Part shown: positions 9,801-18,801 of the stretch, piece by piece
How the letters are laid out: each line of letters begins with the position of its first letter
Numbering within the stretch: position 1 is the stretch's first letter
NCBI GenBank assembly: GCA_965242535.1
Contig: OZ251458.1
Span: forward strand, 2,790,001 to 2,854,000
DNA from: VXRD01 sp965242535
Lineage (GTDB): Bacteria; Latescibacterota; UBA2968
Direction: 5' to 3'
Length of the DNA stretch: 64,000 bases
Made by a program: the position numbers and the translations under genes
The notes under the pieces: generated by a model
What the model was told of the DNA's origin: nothing
The model's database searches: none
Seen by the model: only the letters and a program-made list of their open reading frames with translations

Positions 9801-11255
9801 GACTACAGCTCGGCTCGCCAAGTCGTCATAACCGACGGTGCGACTACGACCTACACTATTGCGGGGTTGCTCGGGGATAGGGAATATACGGTTCGGATAA
9901 TCCCCACGCGCGCCGCTGCCGATGATGATCCTTTGGAGGAGATGACCGGCATGCCGCGCGTGTTGAATACGGAGCCTGTGTTCACCGAGGCGGTCGATCC
10001 GCAAACGTATCGAAAAAACAAAGCCGTTGAGTTGACCTTGCCCGCGGCGATAGATGGCAATGGCACCGTAACGTATAGCCTGACGGATTTGCCCGATGGC
10101 TTGAGTTTTGACGCCGAGACGCGCATCATTTCCGGCACGCCGACCGCAGTAACGGAAAAAGCGATCTACACCGTGACCGCCACGGATGAAGACGGCGATA
10201 CAGGAGAGATGAGTTTCTTCATCACGGTCGTTGGGAACGTGGCCCCATCCTTTGGCGATGCGAGCGTGGATGCCCAATCCTACATGCGGAAGCAAGCGAT
10301 CGAGTCCTTAACGCTCCCGCAAGCGTCCGGTGGCGATGGGACGCTGACCTACGCACTGGCGCCCGATCTGCCCGATGGCTTGACCTTTGACGCCGAGACG
10401 CGCATGCTATCCGGCACGCCGCTCGAGGCGATAGCCGAAACGACCTACACACTGACCGCAACGGATGGCGATGGCGATGCGGCGACCCTGATGTTCACCC
10501 TCTCTGTAATGGCCGATCCAATGCCAACCTTCGGCGATACGACAACGACCGTCGCGGCCCGGGGCTATCAACATCAAGAGATCGATCCCGTGACCTTGCC
10601 GCAAGCGTCTGGTGGCGATGGCACGCTGACCTACACCTTGACGCCCGATCTGCCCGAGGGCCTGACCTTTGACGCCGAAACGCGCATCGTGTCTGGTACA
10701 CCGCTCGAGGCGATGGATGAAACGACCTACACATTGACCGCGACCGATGGCAATGGCGATACGGTGACTCTGATGTTCACCCTTGAAATCCCGGATCTGA
10801 TACCCACTTTTGGCGATACCACCATCGCCGCACAGAGCTATCTCGTCAATCAACGGATCGAATCCCTCGCGCTACCGCAAGCGACCGGTGGCGATGGCAC
10901 GCTGGCTTATATCCTCCTGCCATTCCTCCCGGAGGGTCTCTCGTTCGATCCGGATACGCGCACCATTTCTGGCACGCCGACCGAGGCGACCGCCGAGGCG
11001 ACCTACACCTTCAGCGCGATAGACGCCGATGGCGATGTGGCATCGCTGCCCTTCGCGCTCGCGGTATCGCTCCCCTCGCCCGACATCGATGGCGATGGCA
11101 ATGTGAACTTCGCCGATTTCATTCTCTTTGCCGGCAAGTACGGATCGCGGATCGGTCAGGATCGGTATGACCCTCGGTGCGATCTCAATGGCGATGGGCA
11201 AATCGACTTTGCCGATTTCCTCATCTTCGCCGCAGACTTTGGATCGACAGGCTGA
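6816..11255 (+). CDS. large secreted protein with GLUG repeats, FN3 and putative Ig domains and a C-terminal dockerin
   Basis: A 1479-residue exported protein. Residues 1-27 form a signal peptide (LSLLAALLLLAVAPPVTA). Two related ~380-residue blocks follow (about 28-405 and 408-785); each opens with DNRLIEI...LNAIR and contains repeated GGLVG/NSYA-like GLUG motifs, as in bacterial adhesins. About 785-1050 hold three fibronectin type III domains sharing ATGYKVQWKSGDE. About 1050-1420 hold four putative Ig domains with DGLTFDAETR...SGTP cores. The last ~56 residues carry two dockerin-like calcium loops, DIDGDGNVNFADF and DLNGDGQIDFADF. It is probably a surface or extracellular adhesin or scaffold partner. 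The GLUG half is more GC- and C-rich than the FN3/Ig half, which suggests domain shuffling. A strong terminator follows. Confidence 0.85.
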   Translation: MTPSYARYLSLLAALLLLAVAPPVTAQIDYDSDDNRLIEIDSAAKLNAIRYDLDGNGMTTSSSDSVNYAANGDGFPSPSSTQCPTSCLGYELTADIDLSSYANWVPIGTDAARFATQLDGNGHTIANLTIGTAVSGSTADKAGLFGMMDTTGSILRVGVTGANVYGGAASSQELGILVGESRGTIRFSYVTGQVTSAASGRFHKTGGLVGHLREGGSISASYSTAAVNGPTVAANAQVTGGLVGQTGGTANTNTGTITAAYASGGVSATTTATNGYLGGLVGYNFRGNINQSYAYGNVSGTLTTTYSGGLVGRTESWGTETDSYYDSTTSGQSDTGKGVGHPTANLQGPLNYGSGIYASWDTNVDGVAGNDDPWDFGTASQYPVLKIDFNEDGTASAYEFGVQGRSAPPRTDYDQNDNRLIEIRTLAQLNAIRHDLDGNGDATHADYIDAFPNRDTTTATRMGCPAGMACQGYELMADLNFDENGDGTVDAADHGGAYHNGGAGWLPIGPTRLSQYAARFNGNGHTIAHLTFNRPGYPAGDRLGLFRGLSGNGRIEHIGLINANVSGNSAVGILVGRSTGVIHGVYTTGRANSVQRTGGIAGELDQTSARLSASYSTATVTASSGRGGVLVGEMLGRSRVLASYSAGNTGSGGAIGGLVGYMGSTGTNVHASYTISTGGGSGGLAGTIQNQGAASATVTDSYYDRERRSFTDSDKGEPKTTAELQEPTGYDGIYEDWNVDLDGVTGGDDPWDFRGPKDYPVLKVDFNRDGTATWEEFGIQWLPQVRGVRAIRTRNSEVSVSWMAATHATGYKVQWKSGDEAYDETQREAVVTDGTTHTLANLAADAVYTVRVIATRTDFDDGSPSDDVLEEHAQVSGVQVTPGEGTLVVSWNAVPLATGYKVQWKSGDEAYDETERQAVVTDGTTYTLANVISNTEYTVRVIATSARLADGAPSDDVSSESTQVSVTPGEGTLVVSWVAVSGATGYKVQWKSGDEDYSSARQVVITDGATTTYTIAGLLGDREYTVRIIPTRAAADDDPLEEMTGMPRVLNTEPVFTEAVDPQTYRKNKAVELTLPAAIDGNGTVTYSLTDLPDGLSFDAETRIISGTPTAVTEKAIYTVTATDEDGDTGEMSFFITVVGNVAPSFGDASVDAQSYMRKQAIESLTLPQASGGDGTLTYALAPDLPDGLTFDAETRMLSGTPLEAIAETTYTLTATDGDGDAATLMFTLSVMADPMPTFGDTTTTVAARGYQHQEIDPVTLPQASGGDGTLTYTLTPDLPEGLTFDAETRIVSGTPLEAMDETTYTLTATDGNGDTVTLMFTLEIPDLIPTFGDTTIAAQSYLVNQRIESLALPQATGGDGTLAYILLPFLPEGLSFDPDTRTISGTPTEATAEATYTFSAIDADGDVASLPFALAVSLPSPDIDGDGNVNFADFILFAGKYGSRIGQDRYDPRCDLNGDGQIDFADFLIFAADFGSTG

Positions 11256-11286
11256 TGCCCGATGTCGCATCGGCACTTGCCACACA

Positions 11287-11323
11287 AAAAGCCCGAGTTC
11301 GCTATGAACTCGGGCTTGATTTT
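11287..11323 (+). terminator. rho-independent terminator after the dockerin protein gene
   Basis: A hairpin AGCCCGAGTTC, loop GCTAT, GAACTCGGGCT is followed by TGATTTTTT. It lies 32 bases after the TGA of the secreted protein gene, in the right orientation. Confidence 0.9.
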
Positions 11324-11326
11324 TTC

Positions 11327-11672
11327 ATCGGACAGGCACGGGGGCCTGGCCCTACGGGTGATGGGACGGGAACGCACGGGGGCCTGGCCCTACGGGGCGT
11401 TCTATCGTTCATTATGCTACCAAAATGGCATGGTAGGGACAACCCCCTGTGGTTGTCCAGGATTCGGACAGGCACGGGGCCTATCCCTACGATTGCTTCT
11501 CCCGTCTTCCGTCTTCCGTCTCCCCTTGTATCTTCGGACAGGCACGGGGGCCTGTCCCTACGGGGCGTTCTATCGTTCATTTCATTATGCGCCCCCAAAT
11601 GGCATGGTAGGGACAACCCCCTGTGGTTGTCCAGGATTCGGCTAGGCACGGGGGCCTGTCCCTACGGGGCAT
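11327..11672. repeat. cluster of five short hairpin repeats with a ~100-bp tandem duplication
   Basis: Five copies of the hairpin family (GGACAGGCACGGGGGCCTG-type) lie in about 350 bp. A unit that begins TACGGGGCGTTCTATCGTTC, includes AATGGCATGGTAGGGACAAC and ends in the next hairpin is present twice (about 11388-11490 and 11558-11672), with a small insertion in the second copy. A short CTCCCGT-like run lies between them. No coding sequence is supported; the translations are repeat-derived. Confidence 0.75.
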
Positions 11673-11720
11673 AAAGACGCCAAAACGCGAGATCGCCAAA
11701 GCCCTCGCCTAGGTATCATA

Positions 11721-11773
11721 ATCACATTGCCCTCTCGGTGCTGCTTTTTTATCACATTGCCCTCTCGGTGCTG
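11721..11773. repeat. two direct copies of a 23-bp unit, period 30, each followed by a T run
   Basis: ATCACATTGCCCTCTCGGTG plus CTG occurs at 11721-11743 and again at 11751-11773; each copy is followed by six to eight T. The unit contains only a weak internal dyad (CACATTGCCC/CGGTG), so a terminator function is uncertain. The remaining 220 bp up to the peptidase start show nothing I can name. Confidence 0.6.
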
Positions 11774-11996
11774 TTTTTTTTAATATTATTGCCTGCATCG
11801 ATGGGCTTCCGAGTCGCAACCAGAGGTCGGCAAAACGAGCCATCTCCAGGGCGAGATAATGGCGAATCCGATCGCCAAATAGCGCGTCTCACGAACTATT
11901 TGCGCTTGCGGTCAATGGCGGCATCGCGTAGATTTCACCATCGGGCGAGCGCGGAGGCGTCGCCCCCTATATGTCGACTTTTCATCCGAGGTACTC

Positions 11997-13238
11997 ATGC
12001 CCGGCGCCACGCCTGAAATTCACACCCTCGCCAACGGCATTCGCGTCGTCCTCGAACCCATGCCGGGGGCGCAATCCCTCGTCGTTGCATTTTGTTTTGC
12101 CTTTGGCGCGAAAGACGATCCCAGCGACAGATTGGGCCTCGCACGCATTGCCGAAGACGTGTTGTTTAAGGGCACGGCCGAACGCGATGCGCGCGCCATC
12201 TTCGACGCCTTTGACGGCTTGGGCATCCGGCGCAGTTCCTCGACATCGGTCGAACACACCTCCTTCATCGCGCAAGTCTTGCCCGACAAAATCGGCCCTG
12301 CCCTCGAACTCTACGCCGATCTGTTTCGCGGCGCGTCCTTTCCGGACGATGAGGTCGAAATCGCCAAAACCATCACGCTCGAAGAACTCAAACGCCTCGA
12401 GGACCACCCCATCCAACAAGCCCTGCACATGGCGTACAAAGCCGCGCTCGGCTCGCCGATGGGCCGAACCCCGATGGGCGAACCCGAGACGGTCGCTGCC
12501 ATCGCGCCTGCGGATGTGCGGCGCCATTGGGCGGGCCATTGCAAGCCATCCGATTTGCTCATCGGAGTCGCGGGCGGTTTTCGCGCCGAACCCTTGATCG
12601 AGGCCATCCGCGATGTTTTTGGCGGCTGGGCAGGCGCGTCCGCCGATCATCAACAACCCCATCCCATCTCGGTTGCAAACCGCAACGTCCACCAGAGCAA
12701 GCCCTCGGAACAAGCCCATATTTGCCTGCTTTCTCGCAGCGTTCCCAAAGGCCACGCCCTCTACTACGCAGGCCAACTCGCCATCGCCATCCTCTCCGGC
12801 GGCGGGTCGAGCCGCTTATTCACCGAGGTCCGGGAAAAACGCGGCTTGGCGTACAGCGTATCGGCATTCTATCAAGCCTATCGCGGCGGCGGTCTCATGG
12901 CCGTTTATGCAGGCACCACAGCGGATCGCGCCCAGGAAACGCTCGATGTCTGCTTGTCGGAACTCGTGCGCCTGGGCAAAGACGTCACCGCCGAAGAACT
13001 CGCGCGCGCCAAAACCGTGCTCAAGGGTCGCCTCTTCACCTTGGGCGACCTGCCCGAAGGCCGGGCCGCGGGCCTCATCGAGGGCTTCTTCCTCGAAGGC
13101 CGCGTGCGAACCATCGACGAAATTGCCGCCTGTCTCGACGCGGTCACGCTGGATCAGATTCCGCAATACATCGAAACATTTCCCCCGACGCCGGGCACCG
13201 TGCTGGCGTTGGGGCCTCGCCCTTTGGGACAAAATTGA
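11997..13238 (+). CDS. M16-family peptidase homologue lacking the zinc histidines
   Basis: A 413-residue M16 (pitrilysin/MPP-type) protein, with GAGG before the ATG. The zinc motif H-x-x-E-H of active members is replaced here by R-I-A-E-D in GLARIAEDVLFKGT: both histidines are gone, although the glycine-leucine frame and FKGT are retained. The C-terminal half keeps the R/Y motif region (SGGGSSRLFTEVREKRGLAYS) that usually contacts substrate. This pattern is that of the non-catalytic subunit of heterodimeric M16 peptidases. The likely catalytic partner is encoded at 14175-15410, one gene downstream. It has no signal peptide. The role of the pair (peptide or presequence cleavage, possibly cofactor maturation) is not evident from the context. 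Confidence 0.85.
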   Translation: MPGATPEIHTLANGIRVVLEPMPGAQSLVVAFCFAFGAKDDPSDRLGLARIAEDVLFKGTAERDARAIFDAFDGLGIRRSSSTSVEHTSFIAQVLPDKIGPALELYADLFRGASFPDDEVEIAKTITLEELKRLEDHPIQQALHMAYKAALGSPMGRTPMGEPETVAAIAPADVRRHWAGHCKPSDLLIGVAGGFRAEPLIEAIRDVFGGWAGASADHQQPHPISVANRNVHQSKPSEQAHICLLSRSVPKGHALYYAGQLAIAILSGGGSSRLFTEVREKRGLAYSVSAFYQAYRGGGLMAVYAGTTADRAQETLDVCLSELVRLGKDVTAEELARAKTVLKGRLFTLGDLPEGRAAGLIEGFFLEGRVRTIDEIAACLDAVTLDQIPQYIETFPPTPGTVLALGPRPLGQN

Positions 13239-13259
13239 CCCTCATCTCAGGAGAACGAC

Positions 13260-14111
13260 ATGGCAACGCCCCATCCGCCGCCGACCGCTGAAGAACGCGC
13301 TTTTTACGACGAAAACGGGTACATCGTCCTCAAAAACGCCATCGATCCCATCGGCATCGACCGAGTGCGCCGGGCATTTGAACGCCGCGAATCCGAGACC
13401 CGCGCCGAGCGCGAGGAAGAACTGCGCTTGGGCAAATTCCGAAACGGGTACGGCAACGGGCCGCACGCGCACACCATTCGCCCGGATTTTGACGCGGACG
13501 CGGTCATTCTCGACTTGGCGAACAATCCCCGCGTGATCCCCTTTGTCGAAAACATCGTCGGCCCGGATTATCAAGTGATGGAAATGCTCTACCACAACCA
13601 CCACGCGGGCACGGCCGCGCACACCGCTTGGCACCGAGATTGGCCGCCGTGGACGCATCCGCAATACACCTTGAAAATCAAAGTGTTCTACTTTTTGGAC
13701 GACCAGACGTCGGACATGGGATGCTTTTCACTCGTGCCCGGCACGCACACCAACCCGGACTATCCGCCCAAAGCAGCCTATTCCGGCGACGCCTTGGAAA
13801 CCATGCCCAACATGCAAAAAATGGCCCTCGAAGCAGGCGACGCCGTGCTGTGGAACGTGGTCTGCTGGCACACGGGTTGCGCCAACACCAGCGTGCGGGA
13901 TCGGCGCATGGTCATCTATGGGTACATGCCCTTTTTCGTCAAGAAATGGATCGCCAGCCCTCCACCGCAAAGCATCGTCACCTGGGCCGACACCCCGCAA
14001 AAGCGACAACTCATGGGCATCCACTGCGTCAGCGGCAGACGCGGTTGGGATCGCACAGACGTACCCTACCTGCCCGAACACGAAGCCATTGCCATGGCAA
14101 AAGCGTTGTGA
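13260..14111 (+). CDS. phytanoyl-CoA dioxygenase (PhyH) family protein
   Basis: A 283-residue Fe(II)/2-oxoglutarate dioxygenase, 21 bases after the first M16 gene with AGGAGA before the ATG. The iron-binding H-x-D is in AWHRDWPPW, and the distal histidine and the 2-oxoglutarate-binding arginine are in WHTGCANTSVRDRRMV. The family hydroxylates diverse small molecules; substrate is unknown here. Such genes are expanded in several uncultured phyla. Its position between an inactive and an active M16 peptidase gene, on the same strand with short gaps, suggests co-transcription. Whether the dioxygenase and peptidase act on one pathway, for example a modified peptide, is speculation. Confidence 0.88.
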   Translation: MATPHPPPTAEERAFYDENGYIVLKNAIDPIGIDRVRRAFERRESETRAEREEELRLGKFRNGYGNGPHAHTIRPDFDADAVILDLANNPRVIPFVENIVGPDYQVMEMLYHNHHAGTAAHTAWHRDWPPWTHPQYTLKIKVFYFLDDQTSDMGCFSLVPGTHTNPDYPPKAAYSGDALETMPNMQKMALEAGDAVLWNVVCWHTGCANTSVRDRRMVIYGYMPFFVKKWIASPPPQSIVTWADTPQKRQLMGIHCVSGRRGWDRTDVPYLPEHEAIAMAKAL

Positions 14112-14174
14112 AAGTCGGTCACCGGTCCCCTTCGTCATTTTGGCGAAGGGGCGAGAACGCACGAGGAGCTTTTC

Positions 14175-15410
14175 ATGCCATCCCCTTTTTCAACCCACAC
14201 CTTGCCCAACGGGCTCAAACTCGTTTTTGAAACCATCCCGCGCATTCGCTCTGCGGCCGTGGGGTTTTTTGTGCAAACCGGTTCGCGCGACGAAGCCCCC
14301 GAGTCGTTGGGCATTTCGCATTTTCTCGAACACATGTGTTTTAAGGGCACGGTCAAGCGCGATTGGCGGCAACTCGCCCTCGACGTGGATGACTTGGGCG
14401 CGATGTGGAACGCCTATACGTGGTGGGAGGGCACGGCGTATTTTCACTGGGTACAGCGCGATCGCGCAACAGACGCCATCGAAATCCTCAGCGACATGAT
14501 GCGCGCCAACTTGCCGGCAGACGAGTTCGACACGGAAAAACAGGTCATTCTCGAAGAAATTGCCATGTACCACGACCAGCCAGACGCGCTGATTGTGGAC
14601 GACCTCATCCGCGAAGCCTTTGGGGATCACCCCTTGGGGCAAAGCGTGTTGGGCACGACGGACACGGTGCGCGGCATCAGCCGGGATCGCATGGCAGAAT
14701 ACCACCGACGCCGCTACGGCGCGGACAACCTCACCTTTGTCATCACGGGCGCGTTTGACCGCGAAGAGATCATCCGCGCAGTCGAAACCCAGTGCGGCAA
14801 CTGGCACACATCCGACGCGGCCCGCGAACAGCCCACGCCCATTTTCCATCCGTCAAAGCGCGTTGTGCAACGCGAAAACGCGGCGCGCGAACACATCGCC
14901 CTCGCCTTTCCCGCGCCGCCCTCATCCGATGCTCACGCACCCACGGCCGATTTGCTCGCCGTTTACTTGGGCGCGGCGACCAACAGCCGCCTCTACTGGT
15001 CTGTGATTCAACAGGGCCTCGCGGATGAAGCCTCGGCGGAATACATCGACTTTAGCGACGCCGGGCTTTTTTACGTCTATCTCTCCGTGGATCCGCAAAA
15101 CGCATCCCGCGTGCTCGACATCGCGCGCCGGGAAATGGCGGACCTCAAAAACGGCATCGACAAAGACGCGCTCCAACGCGCCAAAACCAAACGGGCCACC
15201 GGGATGATATGCAGCGGGGAAAACGGCCTGTCGCGCTTCTCGCAAATCGTGGGCAGCCTGAGCACGGGCACCCCGCTCAAGACCCTCGCCGAAGAACGCG
15301 CGGAAATCGACGCGGTCACCCCAGAGCGCATCGCCTCGTACCTCGACCGATACCCCCTCGACGCGGACCCCGCCCTAGTCGCCCTCGGCCCGATGGCTTC
15401 ATTCGAGTAA
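14175..15410 (+). CDS. M16-family zinc metallopeptidase (catalytic)
   Basis: A 411-residue M16 peptidase with GAGGAG before the ATG. The catalytic motif is intact: HFLEH in GISHFLEHMCFKGT, and the third zinc ligand glutamate lies about 76 residues later in VILEEIAMYHDQPDA. The C-terminal domain retains TNSRLYWSVIQQGLADEASA, the equivalent of the substrate-contacting region. It resembles bacterial mitochondrial-processing-peptidase-like proteins of about 410-450 residues. It probably works with the inactive homologue encoded at 11997-13238, since active/inactive pairs form the clamshell of known heterodimers. No export signal is visible. Confidence 0.92.
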   Translation: MPSPFSTHTLPNGLKLVFETIPRIRSAAVGFFVQTGSRDEAPESLGISHFLEHMCFKGTVKRDWRQLALDVDDLGAMWNAYTWWEGTAYFHWVQRDRATDAIEILSDMMRANLPADEFDTEKQVILEEIAMYHDQPDALIVDDLIREAFGDHPLGQSVLGTTDTVRGISRDRMAEYHRRRYGADNLTFVITGAFDREEIIRAVETQCGNWHTSDAAREQPTPIFHPSKRVVQRENAAREHIALAFPAPPSSDAHAPTADLLAVYLGAATNSRLYWSVIQQGLADEASAEYIDFSDAGLFYVYLSVDPQNASRVLDIARREMADLKNGIDKDALQRAKTKRATGMICSGENGLSRFSQIVGSLSTGTPLKTLAEERAEIDAVTPERIASYLDRYPLDADPALVALGPMASFE

Positions 15411-15455
15411 ATCGGCACGCGGACGAGAGCCCTTCCTTTTTTCTCTTTTAACACC

Positions 15456-16133
15456 ATGATCGATTCAAACATCGCCCTCGCGGTTGAGAATCTCACCCGC
15501 GTTTATACGAGCGGGGGGCAACCGCTTACGGTATTAGACGACGTCACGTTCCGCATTCCCAAAGGCCAGACCTGCGCGATCGTGGGGCCTTCGGGTAGCG
15601 GTAAGACCACGTTGCTCGGCCTGTGTGCTGGGCTCGACCGCCCGAGTTCTGGCACGGTCACGCTTCACGGCGTGGCCCTCGACAGCCTCGATGAAGACCA
15701 GCGCGCGGCCATCCGCAACGAGTACGTGGGCTTTGTCTTTCAGAGTTTTCAACTCATCCCCACCCTCACGGCCCTCGAAAATGTGATGGTGCCCCTCGAA
15801 TTGCGCGGCGCGACCGGCGCGTTTGACCACGCCAAAGAATTGCTCGACCGCGTGGGTTTGGGCGACCGCCTGACGCATTATCCCGCACAACTCTCGGGCG
15901 GGGAGCAACAGCGCGTAGGGATTGCGCGGGCGTTCATCAACCGACCACGCATCCTCTTTGCCGACGAACCCACGGGCAACCTCGACGCGGATACCAGCCA
16001 GACCATTGTCGATCTGCTCTTTGACCTCAACCGCGAATCGGGCACGACCCTCATCCTCGTCACCCACGATCACGACCTCGCCGCGCGCACACAGCGCGTC
16101 ATTCGCCTGCAAGGCGGCGCGTTGATAGCATGA
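15456..16133 (+). CDS. ABC transporter ATP-binding protein, LolD/YbbA type
   Basis: A 225-residue ABC ATPase with Walker A GPSGSGKTT, signature LSGGEQQRVGIARAF and Walker B ILFADEPTGNLDADT. The E-P-T-G-N-L-D sequence is typical of the LolD/MacB/YbbA subgroup that partners FtsX-type permeases. Its stop overlaps the start of the permease gene by four bases (ATGA), so the two are translated together. It would power an envelope exporter or a lipoprotein/fatty-acid-linked process at the inner membrane. No clear ribosome binding site precedes the ATG. Confidence 0.92.
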   Translation: MIDSNIALAVENLTRVYTSGGQPLTVLDDVTFRIPKGQTCAIVGPSGSGKTTLLGLCAGLDRPSSGTVTLHGVALDSLDEDQRAAIRNEYVGFVFQSFQLIPTLTALENVMVPLELRGATGAFDHAKELLDRVGLGDRLTHYPAQLSGGEQQRVGIARAFINRPRILFADEPTGNLDADTSQTIVDLLFDLNRESGTTLILVTHDHDLAARTQRVIRLQGGALIA

Positions 16134-18778
16134 GAATGTCGCGCGACATCAACATCGAATCCGGACAGATCCGCTTGGACAAAATCGACCACCAGATCGC
16201 TCCATCCTCCGAGGCCATCGATCACAGCCATCGCGCATCTCAGCGGGCGGGGATCGCGCTTTTTTGCGCTTGGACATGGCGCATGGCATGGCGCGACAGC
16301 CGCACGTATCGCAGGCGGTTGTCGCTCTTTATCTTCTGCATTGCCATCGGCGTGGGCGGGCTCGTTGCGGTGCGATCTTTGGGCGACAATTTGCAGCGCG
16401 CGGTCGATGGCGAGGCGCGATCGCTCTTGGGGGCGGATTTGCGCGTGAGCAGCCAGCGCGCATTCGCGCCGGTCATCGACTCGCTGTTCGCATCTTGGAA
16501 CGGCTCGCAATCCCGCGAAGTGCGCTTTGCGTCGATGGTCTTCTTTCCGGAAACCGGGGGCACGCGCTTGGTGCAGGTGCGCGCGCTCGAAGGCGGCTTT
16601 CCCTATTACGGCGCGTTTGAAACCGAGCCGCCATCTGCGGCGCGATCCTTCCAGCAAAACGCGACGGCCCTGCTCGACGACGGCTTGCTCGTGCAATTCG
16701 GCGTGCAAGTCGGGGATTCGGTACGCATCGGCAACCACGCCTTTGTCATCGGCGGGCGCATCAAAAAAATCTCGGGCGAGACCATGGCCTTTGCCACAGT
16801 CGCGCCGCGCGTGTACATCCCCTTGTCCCATCTCGATCAAACCGGGCTCATCAAATTCGGCAGCTTGGCGTCTTACGCGGCCTATTTCAAATTCGAGGAC
16901 GAGGCGCGCCTCCCCCGGCTCCGCAGCCAGTTGCGGCCGCATCGCCAAGAACACAATTTGCGGACCGAGACCGTCGCGAGTCGGCGAGAACGCCTCGACA
17001 GCACGTTGGGCAATCTGTACATTTTTTTGAGTCTGGTCGCGTTTGCCGCGCTCTTGCTCGGCTGCATCGGCGTTGCCAGCGCAGTTCACGTGTACGCGCG
17101 TCAAAAAATCGGCACGGTCGCGATCCTCCGCTGCATGGGCGCGCGGGCCGGGCAGGTCATGGGCATCTACGGCATTCAGGCCGGGGCGATGGGCATCATC
17201 GGCGCGGGTTGCGGCGCGTTGCTCGGCATGGGCATTCCGTATCTCTTGCCCGGGGTGCTCGCGCAAATCCTGCCGGTCGAACTCGAGATTCAACCCTCTT
17301 ACGGCGCGATCGGGCAGGGCTTTGGCATCGGGCTTTTGCTCGCCTTGCCCTTTGCCCTGCTCCCCTTGTTGCCGGTTCGGCACACATCTCCCCTGCATAC
17401 CCTGCGCGCGTCTTTTGAAGAGGTGCGTTCCAAACTCGATCCCCTGCAAGTGGCGGTGGTCGGGGGCATCGCCCTCATCGTCGCGGGGTTGGGCATCGCG
17501 CAGACCGACAGCATCCCCATGGGCTTGGGCATCGCCGCGGGATTTGCCCTCGCCTTTGGCGTGCTCATCGGCGCGTCCTGGCTCATCGTCAAAACCATTC
17601 GCCGATTCTTTCCCACCACCTGGCAATACGTGTGGCGGCAGGGCCTGGCGAACCTCTATCGGCCGCACAATCAGACGACCGTTTTGATGCTCGCGCTCGG
17701 CCTCGGCACCTTTCTCGTCGCCACGCTCTACATCGCCCAGCATGCCATCCTCGCGCAAATCGCCATCGCGGGCAGCGACAACCGCCCGAATTTCGTGCTC
17801 GTGGATGTGCAAACCGATCAGCTCGAAAGCGTGAGCGCGTTGCTCGCCGCGCAGGGCCTGCCGGTCATCCACCGCGCGCCCATCGTCACCACGCGCCTCA
17901 AGTCCATCAAGGGCCAAGACGCGCGGGCCTACGGCCGAGAAAACGACGTGCCGCGATGGGCCATCCGACGCGAGTACCGCTCGACCTATCGCGCCCACCT
18001 CTTCGATTCCGAACGCCTCATCGCCGGCACGTGGGTCGATGTGGAACGCACGGAAGAACCCATCCCCATTTCCATCGAACGCGACATCGCCCGGTCGCTC
18101 CGCGTTTCACTGGGCGACACCATGGTTTTTGACGTTCAAGGCGTGCCCGTGCAGACTATAGTACACAGCCTGCGCGAAGTGGATTGGCAGCGCATCCAGC
18201 CCAATTTCTTCGTCGTATTTCCCAAAGGCGTGCTCGAATCCGCGCCGCAGTTCCACGTCTTGACCACGCGCGTGCAGACGACCGAACAATCCGCCGCCCT
18301 GCAACGCACCCTCGTGCAACGCCATCCCAATGTCTCGGCGGTCGATCTCGGCATCCTGCTCGAGACCATCGACGACGTGCTCTCGCAAGTCGCGTTTGTC
18401 GTGCGCTTCATGGCGCTCTTCAGCGTGGTCACCGGCCTCGTCGTGCTGGCCGCCGCGGTGACGACGAGCCGGTACCAACGCATCCGGGAAGCGGTTTTGC
18501 TCCGCACATTGGGCGCGTCTCAACGACAGATTCGGCGCGTCCTCTTGCTCGAATACGCATTCTTGGGCATGCTCGCCGGCCTGACCGGCTTGCTCTTGTC
18601 CATCGCGGGCGCGTGGGCCGTCACGCTTTTTGTTTTGGACATTGACTTCGCCTTGCCCGCCTGGGCCATCGCGGGCGTCTTTGCCCTGGTCACCGCGCTC
18701 ACCATCCTCGTCGGCATGCTCAACAGCCGCGGCATTGCCAACCGCCCCCCGCTCGAGATTTTACGCGCCGAGGAATGA
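16130..18778 (+). CDS. FtsX-like ABC transporter permease, YbbP type
   Basis: An 882-residue permease. An N-terminal membrane segment (SLFIFCIAIGVGGLVAV) is followed by a periplasmic domain, a first FtsX bundle (about 290-440), further membrane helices, a second periplasmic domain and a second FtsX bundle at the C-terminus (about 750-870, ending GILNRPP-like ANRPPLEILRAEE). This double FtsX layout and length fit the YbbP family, partner of YbbA. The first ~40 residues are charged and poorly conserved, so a later internal start is possible. The gene overlaps the ATPase gene upstream and lies directly before a RecD2-type helicase gene. Confidence 0.88.
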   Translation: MRMSRDINIESGQIRLDKIDHQIAPSSEAIDHSHRASQRAGIALFCAWTWRMAWRDSRTYRRRLSLFIFCIAIGVGGLVAVRSLGDNLQRAVDGEARSLLGADLRVSSQRAFAPVIDSLFASWNGSQSREVRFASMVFFPETGGTRLVQVRALEGGFPYYGAFETEPPSAARSFQQNATALLDDGLLVQFGVQVGDSVRIGNHAFVIGGRIKKISGETMAFATVAPRVYIPLSHLDQTGLIKFGSLASYAAYFKFEDEARLPRLRSQLRPHRQEHNLRTETVASRRERLDSTLGNLYIFLSLVAFAALLLGCIGVASAVHVYARQKIGTVAILRCMGARAGQVMGIYGIQAGAMGIIGAGCGALLGMGIPYLLPGVLAQILPVELEIQPSYGAIGQGFGIGLLLALPFALLPLLPVRHTSPLHTLRASFEEVRSKLDPLQVAVVGGIALIVAGLGIAQTDSIPMGLGIAAGFALAFGVLIGASWLIVKTIRRFFPTTWQYVWRQGLANLYRPHNQTTVLMLALGLGTFLVATLYIAQHAILAQIAIAGSDNRPNFVLVDVQTDQLESVSALLAAQGLPVIHRAPIVTTRLKSIKGQDARAYGRENDVPRWAIRREYRSTYRAHLFDSERLIAGTWVDVERTEEPIPISIERDIARSLRVSLGDTMVFDVQGVPVQTIVHSLREVDWQRIQPNFFVVFPKGVLESAPQFHVLTTRVQTTEQSAALQRTLVQRHPNVSAVDLGILLETIDDVLSQVAFVVRFMALFSVVTGLVVLAAAVTTSRYQRIREAVLLRTLGASQRQIRRVLLLEYAFLGMLAGLTGLLLSIAGAWAVTLFVLDIDFALPAWAIAGVFALVTALTILVGMLNSRGIANRPPLEILRAEE

Positions 18779-18801
18779 GGAGCCGCACAGAGAAAGGCGA
18801 G

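Noticed and set aside
16070..17998. 642-codon minus-strand frame opposite the permease gene
   Set aside because: Charged, featureless translation that is antisense to clear membrane helices of a YbbP-type permease.
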